Counted from the stretch's first letter, positions 43,379 through 51,834 are shown. The stretch is DNA of 64,000 bases from JACPLR01 sp041649295 (GCA_041649295.1 JBAZNI010000001.1:496001-560000); one strand, 5' to 3'. Numbers and translations: made by a program. The notes: a model not told the origin generated them from the sequence alone.

Positions 43379-44830
43379 ATGGCAGATAAAAATAAGGACG
43401 GATTAACAGTAAAAAAACAAGAAGATTTTAGCGAGTGGTATTCGCAAATTTTAGATAAAGCAGAAATTACAGACTTAAGATATGATGTTAAGGGATTTGT
43501 AGTTATACGTCCGTGGGGGGCACTAACAATTGAAAATATGTATAAATTATATGAATCTGCTCTTCAAAAACGCGGGCATAAACCTTGCTTTTTCCCCACA
43601 GTTATTCCTGAAAAAAATTTTAAAAAAGAAGCAGAACATGTAAAGGGGTTTACTCCAGAAGTTTTTTGGCTAGAAAAAATAAAAGGTGAAGACAAATTAG
43701 CTTTGCGCCCAACATCTGAAACAGCAATGTACCAAATGTATAGTTTATGGATTAGAAGTCACAGAGATTTGCCATTAAAACTGTATCAAAGAGCAAATGT
43801 ATTTAGGTATGAAACAAAAGCGACACGCCCACTGATAAGAGCAAGAGAATTTTACTGGATTGAAGCTCACGATTGCTTTGCAACAAAAGAAGAAGCAGAG
43901 TTACAAGTTCAAGAAGACATAAAAACAACAGAAGAAATTATGCATCAAAAATTTGGAATCCCCTTTCTGCCAATGAAACGTCCAACATGGGACAAATTTG
44001 CAGGTGCAGAATATACAACAGGTTCAGATGTTATAATGCCTGATGGAAAATTAATACAACAACCATCAACACACTTGCTAGGACAAAATTTCGCAAAGGC
44101 ATTCAATGTAAAATTCAAGGATAAAAATGAAAAAGAGCAGTATGTCTGGCAAACATGCTACGGACCCGCAATTTCAAGGATTCTCGCTTCTGTAATTTCA
44201 ACTCACGGAGATGACTCTGGAATAATCATGCCTTTTTGCATATCGCCAATACAAGTTATTATTATCCCAATATTTTCAGCAGAAAATAAAAATAAAGTCA
44301 TTAAGAAAAGTGATGAGATATCTGAACAATTATCTTCTTTAGGCATAAAATCCGAAGTAGATAAAAGAGAAAACCGTCCAGGAGAAAAATACTATGAATG
44401 GGAATTAAAAGGAGTTCCTTTTAGAATAGAAATCGGCGAAAAAGAAATTTCTAAGGGGGAAATAACATTATTTGAAAGGGATATAAGAAAAAAAAAGATT
44501 CTAAAAATAAAAGATGTTGACAAAATTGCAAAACTTGGGGAAATTTATGATAAAAGATTAAAAGAAAAAGCAGATAAATTTGTCGAAGACAAAATAATCG
44601 ACTGCTCAACAAAAGAACAGATTAAAAAAGCAATAGAGAATAAACAAATAGCAAGAGTTAATTTTTGCGCAACAGATTCTAAAGGAGTTAAATGCGCAGA
44701 GATAATTGAAAGAGAAATTGGCGCAGAAATCAGAGGAACATTAGCAAACAAGAAAGAAATCCCAAGAGGGAAATGCATTGTCTGTGGCAAACCTGCAGCA
44801 GAAGTTGTTTATGTTGGTAAGAGTTATTGA
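43379..44830 (+). CDS. proS: prolyl-tRNA synthetase (archaeal/eukaryotic type)
   Basis: Class II synthetase, 483 aa. Motif 2 region YQRANVFRYETKATRPLIRAREFYWIEAHDCF, WDKFAGAEYTTGSDV, motif 3 GPAISRILASVISTHGDDSG, an anticodon-binding domain (about 285-385) and the C-terminal zinc-binding domain typical of the archaeal form (NFCATDSKGVKCAE, then RGKCIVCGKPA and a terminal Tyr). No editing INS domain, as expected for this type. Starts one base after the protease gene. Confidence 0.97.
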   Translation: MADKNKDGLTVKKQEDFSEWYSQILDKAEITDLRYDVKGFVVIRPWGALTIENMYKLYESALQKRGHKPCFFPTVIPEKNFKKEAEHVKGFTPEVFWLEKIKGEDKLALRPTSETAMYQMYSLWIRSHRDLPLKLYQRANVFRYETKATRPLIRAREFYWIEAHDCFATKEEAELQVQEDIKTTEEIMHQKFGIPFLPMKRPTWDKFAGAEYTTGSDVIMPDGKLIQQPSTHLLGQNFAKAFNVKFKDKNEKEQYVWQTCYGPAISRILASVISTHGDDSGIIMPFCISPIQVIIIPIFSAENKNKVIKKSDEISEQLSSLGIKSEVDKRENRPGEKYYEWELKGVPFRIEIGEKEISKGEITLFERDIRKKKILKIKDVDKIAKLGEIYDKRLKEKADKFVEDKIIDCSTKEQIKKAIENKQIARVNFCATDSKGVKCAEIIEREIGAEIRGTLANKKEIPRGKCIVCGKPAAEVVYVGKSY

Positions 44831-44832
44831 TT

Positions 44833-45096
44833 TTATAACTCTAATTCATCCATAACTCTTTCTAATCTTTCTCCAGAAAATTTTAAATGTGGTGCTCCCC
44901 TATAAGTATGTATGTTCCCAAAATCATCAAATTCCCCCGCATAACTAAAACTGCTATCTTCAATAGTTTTATCATAAATACGAAGTTCGCCCTCTCTCCC
45001 AGGACGACAAAAAAACCTATATCCTTTGCACTTTAAAAGGGCAATCACTTTTTTCATTTTCCCGCCCGTATTATAAACTTTTCCCACTGATTTCAT
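44833..45096 (-). CDS. hypothetical protein, 87 aa
   Basis: Unrecognised small alpha/beta protein (LLKCKGYRFFCRPGREGELRIYDKTI, then SFSYAGEFDDFGNIHTYRG). A TTTTTAAA box is centred 25.5 nt before the ATG at 45096, which fixes this start over the internal Met14. Convergent with proS (two bases between stops). Confidence 0.6.
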   Translation of the reverse strand: MKSVGKVYNTGGKMKKVIALLKCKGYRFFCRPGREGELRIYDKTIEDSSFSYAGEFDDFGNIHTYRGAPHLKFSGERLERVMDELEL

Positions 45097-45184
45097 GTTT
45101 TTATATTAGTCTGCAAGTTTAAAAATATTTAGGTATAATAGCATAATAATTACTATTAAAAAGAATTCTCTCTTTAGCTTAAAG

Positions 45185-45471
45185 CTAATTTTTCAATGCT
45201 AAGTTATAAAGCTCATCTTCCATCTTCAAAGTTATCTCTATAAGTTCAGAGAGCTCTTTTTCTACTTTTTCCATCTCCATTTTTTGAGGTTGTTTTTGGT
45301 TCATTTCTAAAACCCTAAAACCTTTAACCTTTCTAAACCTGAAGTTATTGTTTTCCCTTAAATTTAATCCAGATCTAGAAAGAGTTTGAAGGATTAAATC
45401 AGGGGGTATTTAATAGTAAAAACTAACCCATACCCATTACATCTTATACATAGGGAATGTTTAGTTTCCAT
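45185..45471 (-). pseudogene. small zinc-ribbon-like gene split by a one-base frameshift at a homopolymer
   Basis: This fills most of the 477-bp stretch 45097-45573. From ATG 45471 the frame reads METKHSLCIRCNGYGLVFTIKYP and stops at 45394. At the five-C run (45402-45406 on the plus strand as G) the next frame opens and stays open to a stop at 45185, reading PDLILQTLSRSGLNLRE, then MNQKQPQKMEMEKVEKELSE to NLALKN. One extra C would give a single protein of about 95 aa. TATTTAAA is centred 25.5 nt before the ATG. Either a decayed gene, a sequencing error or frameshifting; the 39-aa tail from 45304 could also be a gene by itself. Confidence 0.55.
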
Positions 45472-45573
45472 AATAAAATTAGGTTTTTAGTCTTTAAATA
45501 TTTTATTGTTTTGATATTTATCAGCACGTTTAAGTAAAAATAAATTTAAAAACCTTGTTTCTTTTCCATAATT

Positions 45574-45906
45574 ATGAAAGAAGAAATCATTCATTTAACA
45601 GATGAAAACTTCAGCAAGGAAGTAATAGAAAAATCAAAAAAAATACCAGTAATTGTTGATTTCTGGGCGCCTTGGTGTGGCCCTTGTCAAATGTTAATTC
45701 CTATTCTTGAAAAAATTGCCAAAGAGTATAAAGGAAAAATCATAATTGCAAAAGCAGAAACAAGCGAAAATCCTAAAAAATGTGAAGAATATGATATAAT
45801 GAGCATACCTTCAGTTAAAATGTTTAAAAATGAAAAAGTAATCAGCGAATTTCTAGGGGCAATTCCAGAACAGCAGATTAAAGCCTGGATTAATCAAAAT
45901 TTATAG
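45574..45906 (+). CDS. trxA: thioredoxin
   Basis: 110 aa with the active site WCGPC (C35, C38), the preceding VDFWAP, the cis-proline SIPSV near residue 76 and the family length. It reduces protein disulfides in the cytosol. The TTTAAAAA box centred 25.5 nt before the ATG gives a clear leaderless start. No thioredoxin reductase is in the window. Confidence 0.95.
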   Translation: MKEEIIHLTDENFSKEVIEKSKKIPVIVDFWAPWCGPCQMLIPILEKIAKEYKGKIIIAKAETSENPKKCEEYDIMSIPSVKMFKNEKVISEFLGAIPEQQIKAWINQNL

Positions 45907-45973
45907 TAAAATTTAAATACTCTCACTTTAAATTAGTAGTAATAAAACCAAAGTAAAATTATACCAAAGAAAG

Positions 45974-46234
45974 ATGAATAATTATTCTCATCGTGCAGTT
46001 GTTCCTTCTTCTAACGGATCTAATGTAGAAACTATATTTGATGGGGGAAGATCGACTCGGAAAGCAACTTTATGTGAGATGGGAAATCCAGTAAGAATGT
46101 ACGGAAAAGTAGATGGCGAAAAAGTAATGGTTGAATGTTATCAAAACGGATATAGAAGTATTTTGGTTTATGCTAACTGTCGTAAAACAGCAAGAAGATT
46201 AGCTGAACAAATTTCTGAATCATGCCCTAGATAA
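45974..46234 (+). CDS. hypothetical protein, 86 aa
   Basis: Unrecognised, basic, with three Cys, probably beta-rich in the middle (VRMYGKVDGEKVMVECYQNGYRSILVY) and helical at the end (CRKTARRLAEQISES). Its stop codon overlaps the first base of the left target-site duplication of the transposon, so the insertion is immediately downstream and leaves the gene intact. Confidence 0.55.
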   Translation: MNNYSHRAVVPSSNGSNVETIFDGGRSTRKATLCEMGNPVRMYGKVDGEKVMVECYQNGYRSILVYANCRKTARRLAEQISESCPR

Positions 46235-46242
46235 ACTATAAT
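46234..46242 (+). repeat. left 9-bp target-site duplication
   Basis: AACTATAAT directly abuts the left terminal inverted repeat; the identical 9 bp directly abut the right one at 51835-51843. Confidence 0.92.
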
Positions 46243-46264
46243 GAGAGTGTCAAAGATTAGGGAG
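46243..46264 (+). repeat. left terminal inverted repeat (22 bp)
   Basis: Begins GAGAGTGTCAAA and ends GGGAG. The reverse complement of 51813-51834 matches it at 19 of 22 positions; all three differences fall in the five-base section after position 12. Confidence 0.92.
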
Positions 46265-46266
46265 TT

Positions 46267-46716
46267 TTATCTAAAAAATGAAAGTATGTCAATTATTGGG
46301 AGTTTTGTAAAAATTCCAATTAATCCAAAAATTAAAGTTAAAAAAGTTAAGATAATTATCAAAATAGTAAGTTTCCTCATAGTTTCACTATATTTCAAAA
46401 CTCTTTCACTATATTCTAAATTAATCATAGAAATAGCTAAATCTACTCCTCTTGGAGCAAGACGATACCATATTGGCTCTGTTTTGCCTTCTGCCCTTAA
46501 TTGCGACCATTGTTCTAAAGTAAGTTTTTTATTTAATTCTTTAGACTCCTCTTTAGAGGCAAATTCTATAATCCTATCCTTTCCCAATACACTCAAAGAA
46601 GAACGACTCTCTTTTAAATAAGATTCTATTTTTCCGAAGAACCTATAAGAAGGATAACCTCTAAGTAGCTCGAGCAATGCTTTCTTTAATTTTCTGAATG
46701 TTGTTGGTTCTGTCAT
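46267..46716 (-). CDS. membrane protein of unknown function inside the transposon, 149 aa
   Basis: A soluble basic/acidic N-terminal 110 aa (possible winged-helix-like part around LTLEQWSQLRAEG ... YRLAPRGVDLAI) is followed by one or two closely spaced hydrophobic segments at 113-147. The ATG lies inside the 3' end of the transposase gene (56-base overlap) and the stop is three bases from the left terminal repeat. It may be cargo or an accessory transposition protein. Not recognised. Confidence 0.55.
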   Translation of the reverse strand: MTEPTTFRKLKKALLELLRGYPSYRFFGKIESYLKESRSSLSVLGKDRIIEFASKEESKELNKKLTLEQWSQLRAEGKTEPIWYRLAPRGVDLAISMINLEYSERVLKYSETMRKLTILIIILTFLTLIFGLIGIFTKLPIIDILSFFR

Positions 46717-47899
46717 TTTCTATCCCATTTAAAAGCAGATTTTCCCATTTATTAATACTATTGAGGTGTAATCCACACTTTTCTGCTGGTGTTGTTTTAT
46801 CCTTAACATTCTTTCTTATGAAGTTGTGAAATACTTTAAATCCGTCTGCATAAGTTTGAGTTTCTGTAACTCCTCTTCTTATCTTGTGAAACTCCTTTTG
46901 ATGTGAATGGTGGCTTTCAATAGCATTATTATTTATCTCTTTTCTATGCCCTAATATTGAAGTATGCTTTACTTTTCTTTCCTTGCCCCAATTTCTAAAA
47001 GTCTTGCGAACCCCATCTTGATAACTTGGATTTTTGTCTGTGATTATTTGATAAGGTATTTTACCATTTTGTTTATATGCTTCTGTAAAAACTCTTTGTG
47101 CGTCTTTGCTACTCCTTGAACGCCCCGAATTTATTGAAGCTAAAAGGAACTTGCTTTTATTATCCATAACATTCCAAACATAATCATAATTTGAATTTGG
47201 TTTATTTTTATTTACCCCTCTCTTGCTTAAAATCATAGTTTCATCAGCATTCCAAACACCACAAGTTTTAGGAGTTAGTGTTTTAGAGTATTTTTCCATA
47301 ACTTCTGTAAATCTTAAAACCCAACCTCTTATAGTTTCGTGAGATAATGATAAACCATAGAACTCTTTAAATTGTGCTGAAATATCACGATAACTTAATC
47401 CTCTGTAATAACAATCCATAGCAAGACAAACGAGTTTAGTAGTTGCCTTTATTTTAGGGATAGGAGTTAAAACAAACCTTTTATGACAATCCTTACATTC
47501 ATATCTTTGTTTAACTCCAATTTGCGTTTTTCTCTTCCCAGATTTGATTAAATCTCCACAAGAACAATAAGGACATATATCTCTTTGAGGTGTATCTATA
47601 ATTAATTCTATTTCTTTGCTAACTTTTTCAACTTCATAAGCGTTCTTTAATTTTTCAAATAACAAGATTGCCTTTATGTGTTTACAATATAATCCATGAC
47701 CTCTGCACCTCGCTTCAAAATCCTTACAATTACAAGAATAGCTATCAAAGTGAGTAACTTGATATTTTTTATTGCTGTCAAATTGAGAAGGAACTAAATA
47801 GGTATTCTCATCTAAGATTTCTGGCTTTGAATGTTCTAATATCTGTCTTGCTCTTTGTCCCCTAATATCTGAAAGTTGTTTTATTGTTTGTGTTTCCAT
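46661..47899 (-). CDS. DDE transposase with SWIM zinc finger and zinc ribbon (IS240/IS6-like catalytic domain)
   Basis: 412 aa. SWIM finger CNCKDFEARC...CKH (56-74), zinc ribbon CPYC...CKDC (109-138), helix-turn-helix near 167-195 (LSYRDISAQF, SHETIRGW), then the catalytic triad D219 (WNADET), D288 (IITDKNPSY) and E328 (NNAIESHH). This is the DDE_Tnp_IS240 type of core. The SWIM plus ribbon N-terminus is larger than in typical IS6 elements. It is the only transposase in the element and presumably acts on the 22-bp ends. A perfect palindrome overlaps its promoter. Confidence 0.92.
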   Translation of the reverse strand: METQTIKQLSDIRGQRARQILEHSKPEILDENTYLVPSQFDSNKKYQVTHFDSYSCNCKDFEARCRGHGLYCKHIKAILLFEKLKNAYEVEKVSKEIELIIDTPQRDICPYCSCGDLIKSGKRKTQIGVKQRYECKDCHKRFVLTPIPKIKATTKLVCLAMDCYYRGLSYRDISAQFKEFYGLSLSHETIRGWVLRFTEVMEKYSKTLTPKTCGVWNADETMILSKRGVNKNKPNSNYDYVWNVMDNKSKFLLASINSGRSRSSKDAQRVFTEAYKQNGKIPYQIITDKNPSYQDGVRKTFRNWGKERKVKHTSILGHRKEINNNAIESHHSHQKEFHKIRRGVTETQTYADGFKVFHNFIRKNVKDKTTPAEKCGLHLNSINKWENLLLNGIENDRTNNIQKIKESIARAT

Positions 47900-47904
47900 T
47901 TTAT

Positions 47905-47927
47905 CTATATACCCATTAGGTATATAG
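47905..47927. promoter_or_regulatory. palindromic operator candidate at the transposase promoter
   Basis: CTATATACC-CATTA-GGTATATAG is a perfect 9-bp inverted repeat with 5-bp spacer, ending five bases before the transposase ATG. It coincides with AT-rich promoter sequence and could bind the transposase or a repressor. Confidence 0.5.
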
Positions 47928-48056
47928 ACTATTTAAATATTATGGTGATTGACTATACTAATTAGGAATACCCCTTTTTATATATGTTCAATCTTATATA
48001 CAACAAAAGGTTTATATATAAGTGCTACTTTAAAATTGTGAGGTTAATTTATAAAT

Positions 48057-48260
48057 ATGGAAAAGCTTGTAATTACAATGAAAAAAGAGGGGTATGGTGC
48101 TTGTGTTCTTATCTTAGGTCATAGATGTTATAGATGTGGTCATGCTTGGGTTCCCCGTAATATAGGAGAAATCCCAGAGATATGCCCTAAGTGTAAAAGC
48201 CCTTATTGGAAAACTCCTAAGAAAATATTTAAGAAAGGAGATAAGAAAAATGTTAAATAA
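48057..48260 (+). CDS. zinc-ribbon protein, 67 aa
   Basis: Four cysteines in two CxxC knuckles (CYRCGHAW, then CPKCKSPYW) form a zinc ribbon, with a Lys-rich tail. It overlaps the methyltransferase gene by 11 bases, so the two are co-translated; it may help DNA binding or regulate the methyltransferase/nuclease unit. A CTTTAAAA box is centred 25.5 nt before the ATG, so this promoter drives the three plus-strand cargo genes. Confidence 0.75.
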   Translation: MEKLVITMKKEGYGACVLILGHRCYRCGHAWVPRNIGEIPEICPKCKSPYWKTPKKIFKKGDKKNVK

Positions 48261-49281
48261 AACTTTTCATAAAAATTTAACTAAAGCAAAAACAAGTAAA
48301 AAAGACGAATTTTATACTCAATTAACGGATATTGAAAAAGAATTAGGACATTATAAAGAACATTTTAAAGATAAAGTTGTTTTTCTTAATTGTGATGACC
48401 CTGTAGAAAGTAATTTTTGGAAATATTTTGAATTAAACTTTAAACATCTTGGATTAAATAAATTAATAGCAACACATTTTGGAAATGGTAGACCAGCATA
48501 TAAATTGGAAAAAAATAATGGAAATATAATAAAAACCACTCTCAAACAAAATGGTGATTTTAGGAGTCCTGAATGTATTGAAATTCTAAAAGAAGCAGAC
48601 ATTATTGTAACTAATCCCCCATTTTCTTTATTCAGAGAATATATTGCTCAACTGATTGAATATAAGAAAAAATTTATAATTATCGGAAATCAAAATGCCA
48701 TCTCTTATAAAGATATTTTCAACTTAATTAAAGAGAATAAATTATGGCTTGGTAAAAGTATTCATAGTGGGGATAGAGAGTTTAAAGTTCCAGAAGATTA
48801 TCCCTTCAATGCAAGTGGTCAAAGGACGGATGCGAATGGTAACAAATATATTAGAATAAAGGGGATTCGTTGGTTTACTAATTTAGATTATAAAGAGCGT
48901 CATGAAGATTTAATCCTATATAAAACATATAAAGGACATGAGGATGAATATCCAAAATATGATAACTATAATGCTATTAATGTAGATATTACAAAAGATA
49001 TTCCATACGATTATAAAGGTAATATGGGAGTTCCAATTACATTTATGGATAAATATAATCCAGACCAATTTGAAATTGTGACTCTTGGTATTGGTGAAGA
49101 CAATTTTACGCCAACTAAAAAATATGGAAAATTCAGAAATGCAATTACTGGAAAGTCATCACCTGATAAACGTGATTTTTTATTATACCTAAGAGACAAA
49201 AATGGAAAATATTTAACTACAGAGAATTATAGAGTAAATAAAGTATATGCTCGTATAATTATTAGAAATAAGAAGATTTAA
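48250..49281 (+). CDS. EcoRI-family DNA adenine methyltransferase
   Basis: N6-adenine methyltransferase of the M.EcoRI type. Family motifs: KKDEFYTQ (18-25), VVFLNCDDPVESNFWKYF (about 43-60) and the catalytic NPPF (122-125). 343 aa, the usual length. It should methylate a specific site in DNA. It lies 24 bases upstream of a DUF262-HNH gene; the pair could be a restriction-modification unit with an unusual nuclease, or the methylase could protect the element. Target sequence cannot be read from the gene. Confidence 0.9.
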   Translation: MLNKTFHKNLTKAKTSKKDEFYTQLTDIEKELGHYKEHFKDKVVFLNCDDPVESNFWKYFELNFKHLGLNKLIATHFGNGRPAYKLEKNNGNIIKTTLKQNGDFRSPECIEILKEADIIVTNPPFSLFREYIAQLIEYKKKFIIIGNQNAISYKDIFNLIKENKLWLGKSIHSGDREFKVPEDYPFNASGQRTDANGNKYIRIKGIRWFTNLDYKERHEDLILYKTYKGHEDEYPKYDNYNAINVDITKDIPYDYKGNMGVPITFMDKYNPDQFEIVTLGIGEDNFTPTKKYGKFRNAITGKSSPDKRDFLLYLRDKNGKYLTTENYRVNKVYARIIIRNKKI

Positions 49282-49305
49282 ATAATTCTTTTCCGATATT
49301 ATTTT

Positions 49306-50388
49306 ATGAAAATAGAACTTAGAGAAATATCTATCAAAGATGTGTCAGAAGGTTACAAGAACGACGATGAAGAGGGAGTTGTTGGTTTTAAAGGAAAGTT
49401 AAATATCCGTCCAAAATTCCAAAGAGAATTTGTATATAAGGATAAGCAAAGAGATGCTGTTATTGAGACTATTAGAAAGAATTTTCCACTTAATGTAATG
49501 TATTGGGTTAAAAGTGAAGATGGAACTTACGAAGTAATGGATGGACAACAGAGAACAATAAGTTTTTGTGAGTATATTGCAGGAAAATTTTCATTAAATT
49601 ATCAATACTTTCATAATCTTGAAGAAGATGAAAAAAAGCAAATTCTTAATTATAAATTAATGATTTATTTTTGTGAAGGAACTGACAAAGAGAAATTAGA
49701 TTGGTTTAAAATTATAAACATTGCTGGAGAAAAACTATATGACCAAGAATTAAGAAATGCTATATACACTGGAACTTGGCTTTCTGATGCAAAAAGACAT
49801 TTCAGTAAATCGGGTTGTCCTGCATACAATTTAGCAAGTGATTATATGAAAGGGTCTCCAATTAGGCAAGATTATTTAGAAACTACAATAAGCTGGATTA
49901 GTAATGGAAAGATAGAAGAATATATGGCTAAACACCAGCACAAACCAAACGCAAATGAATTATGGCTATATTTTCAAAGTGTTATAAATTGGATGAAAGC
50001 TGTTTTTACAAATTATCGCAGAGAGATGAAAGGTGTTGATTTTGGGCTTCTATATAATGAATTTAAGAATAAAGAATTTGATGCAAAGAAGATAGAAAAG
50101 GAGATAGTAGAATTAATGCAAGATGAAGAAGTAACAAAAAAATCAGGTATTTATCCTTACATTTTAACAAGAGATGAAAAATATTTAAGTATTCGTGATT
50201 TCACTGATAAACAAAAGAGAGAAGCATACGAAAGACAAAAAGGCATTTGTCCAAAATGTAAGAAGCATTTTGAAATAGAAGAAATGGAAGGAGACCATAC
50301 AGACCCTTGGAGTAAGGGTGGGAAAACTACTGCTGAAAATTGCCAAATGTTATGCAAACACGATAATAGAATTAAGTCTGGAAAGTAA
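49306..50388 (+). CDS. DUF262 (ParB-like) protein with C-terminal HNH nuclease domain
   Basis: 360 aa. N-terminal DUF262/GmrS-like module with RPKFQREFVYKDKQRD (36-50) and the ParB-like DGQQRT (79-84); a helical middle; and an HNH domain with a zinc knuckle CPKC (315-318), the D330-H331 pair, N345 and a second C/H pair (C349, H351). Proteins of this architecture cleave DNA in modification-dependent and other defence systems. Here it is the natural endonuclease partner of the adjacent adenine methyltransferase. Catalytic residues appear intact. Confidence 0.88.
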   Translation: MKIELREISIKDVSEGYKNDDEEGVVGFKGKLNIRPKFQREFVYKDKQRDAVIETIRKNFPLNVMYWVKSEDGTYEVMDGQQRTISFCEYIAGKFSLNYQYFHNLEEDEKKQILNYKLMIYFCEGTDKEKLDWFKIINIAGEKLYDQELRNAIYTGTWLSDAKRHFSKSGCPAYNLASDYMKGSPIRQDYLETTISWISNGKIEEYMAKHQHKPNANELWLYFQSVINWMKAVFTNYRREMKGVDFGLLYNEFKNKEFDAKKIEKEIVELMQDEEVTKKSGIYPYILTRDEKYLSIRDFTDKQKREAYERQKGICPKCKKHFEIEEMEGDHTDPWSKGGKTTAENCQMLCKHDNRIKSGK

Positions 50389-50436
50389 GAAAATATAATT
50401 TTTTTAAATGTAGATAACTTTGACTTAACAGCACTT

Positions 50437-50889
50437 CTAAGGTCTGATTACTATTTTAACTAATTGATAAATAATGCAGATTAAAAGAAAGAACATGAGA
50501 AAAGAAAAAATTGACAAGAATAAATTAGTAAACATAATAATCCACCCATCAAAGAAATAGAATAATAGACTTGTAATTAGAACGAGTAAAAGTGAGCATA
50601 ATGTTAAAAGAAAGTGTTTATTGGTTCTTTTATATGCTTTAGTTTCTTTTACTCTATTAGGTATCTGATTATTAAAAGCAATAATTAAAGTATATGCTGT
50701 AACTAATGAACCAAGCAATACTCCAAAAACTGGAAGAAGAATGCTATTTAATCCATTTTGAAGATATTTTTGTGTAAAGTAATTATTATTAGAAAGTAAA
50801 ACAGCAAATAAAACTGCAATCATAAAAATCATAATCACTTCTTTATTTTGCTTAATACTATTCGTCATCTTCCTCATCCAACAACTCAT
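50437..50889 (-). CDS. four-TM membrane protein, candidate effector, 150 aa
   Basis: Four hydrophobic helices (about 17-34, 48-71, 93-112 and 116-146) with short loops. No family recognised. It overlaps the end of the 312-aa gene; ATGs at 50889, 50877 and 50868 are all possible and the longest is listed. A cytosolic protein coupled by overlap with a compact 4-TM protein on a mobile element is the layout of several membrane-acting defence systems, so an effector role is a reasonable but unproven guess. Confidence 0.6.
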   Translation of the reverse strand: MSCWMRKMTNSIKQNKEVIMIFMIAVLFAVLLSNNNYFTQKYLQNGLNSILLPVFGVLLGSLVTAYTLIIAFNNQIPNRVKETKAYKRTNKHFLLTLCSLLLVLITSLLFYFFDGWIIMFTNLFLSIFSFLMFFLLICIIYQLVKIVIRP

Positions 50890-51796
50890 CTAAATTTAAT
50901 TCTTCGTAAATTCCAACAATTTCCTCAAAAATGTCTTCGTCTGTTTTGTTGTCTATATCTATTTGTCTTTTTAAAATACAATCTTTTACTAATTCTAAAG
51001 GTATATCAAAATTAGTCTGCCCAACTTCAAATTTTTTTATTCCACTTTTATCAGTTATTCTTCTAAAGCTATTTAATACATTTTCAACAAAAACTTGATT
51101 AAAACTTTTCTTGCGACCAGCTTTAATTTTTATTTCTAATGTTAAACTTTCACTATCATCTGCATCATCAAATACTTCCACACCAGATAAATTAAAAATA
51201 TCTTCCATCAATTTTAATTTAGGTTTTGTCAATTTAATCTTAAAATATTTTATATCTCTATTTCCAAGATTTTCATAATTTTCTTTATTGTAAACAACTT
51301 CTATGTCTAAATCAGTTCTATTCAAAGCAATTCTTAAATATTCTCCAAATGGTTGTTGGAAAAATCTAACTCCATTATCATTATATTCTCCAAAAATAAG
51401 TTTATTTGTTAAATCAATTATTAATCTTGATTTTTCTGCATATGCTTGTTGTTCTTCTAATTGTTCTAAAGTTATAGTTCCTGCTTCCTCATCTATTATA
51501 CTAACTTCACCTTCTTTCTTAAGTTTGTAAAAAAGACCATAAAGATAATCCCCTTCCTTCTTTGTTATGACTAATAAATGCTTTCTCTTTTCTTCCTCCG
51601 AGATAGGAATTTCTAATATATTTTGTCTAATCTTATCATTTGCAAATTTTATAGAAAAATCTGGTAATGTTGTTCCAGTTGGATATTTCAATTTATAAAG
51701 ATAGAAACTGCGATTGTGCATACTATCTAACCAGTTTTCTTCTTTATAATGTTTTTGTTGTTCTATTATCATTTTAAAGTTATTAACTCCCTTCAT
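50858..51796 (-). CDS. cytosolic protein of unknown family, 312 aa, paired with the 4-TM protein
   Basis: Unrecognised. Mixed alpha/beta, acidic (C-terminus LNLDELLDEEDDE). An FYLYKL strand follows the start, a GDYLYGLFYKLKK strand pair comes at about 104-116, then KLIFGEYNDNGVRFFQQPFGEYL (about 150-172). The RLIIDLTNKLIFGE...RFF pattern recalls some abortive-infection protein families but I cannot name one. The ATG lies 38 bases inside the right terminal repeat; internal Met9 or Met26 are alternative starts. Overlap with the 4-TM gene implies a two-component system. Confidence 0.65.
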   Translation of the reverse strand: MKGVNNFKMIIEQQKHYKEENWLDSMHNRSFYLYKLKYPTGTTLPDFSIKFANDKIRQNILEIPISEEEKRKHLLVITKKEGDYLYGLFYKLKKEGEVSIIDEEAGTITLEQLEEQQAYAEKSRLIIDLTNKLIFGEYNDNGVRFFQQPFGEYLRIALNRTDLDIEVVYNKENYENLGNRDIKYFKIKLTKPKLKLMEDIFNLSGVEVFDDADDSESLTLEIKIKAGRKKSFNQVFVENVLNSFRRITDKSGIKKFEVGQTNFDIPLELVKDCILKRQIDIDNKTDEDIFEEIVGIYEELNLDELLDEEDDE

Positions 51797-51812
51797 TTGA
51801 CAGCATTTTTAT

Positions 51813-51834
51813 CTCCCGATTTTTTGACACTCTC
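51813..51834 (-). repeat. right terminal inverted repeat (22 bp)
   Basis: Read on the minus strand it begins GAGAGTGTCAAA and ends GGGAG, matching the left end (46243-46264) at 19 of 22 positions. Confidence 0.92.

Larger units (their letters stand above)
46243..51834. mobile_element. 5.6-kb transposon carrying a methyltransferase/nuclease and membrane-protein cargo
   Basis: Element of 5,592 bp bounded by 22-bp inverted repeats (19 of 22 matching) and flanked by a perfect 9-bp direct repeat, the footprint of DDE transposition. Gene order from left: 149-aa membrane protein (-), SWIM/zinc-ribbon DDE transposase (-), zinc-ribbon protein (+), EcoRI-type DNA adenine methyltransferase (+), DUF262-HNH nuclease (+), 4-TM protein (-), 312-aa protein (-). 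No second copy of the ends occurs next to the transposase, so the whole unit seems to move together rather than being an IS beside unrelated genes. Removing it rejoins the 45974 gene to the TATA box of the 51877 gene. Confidence 0.88.
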
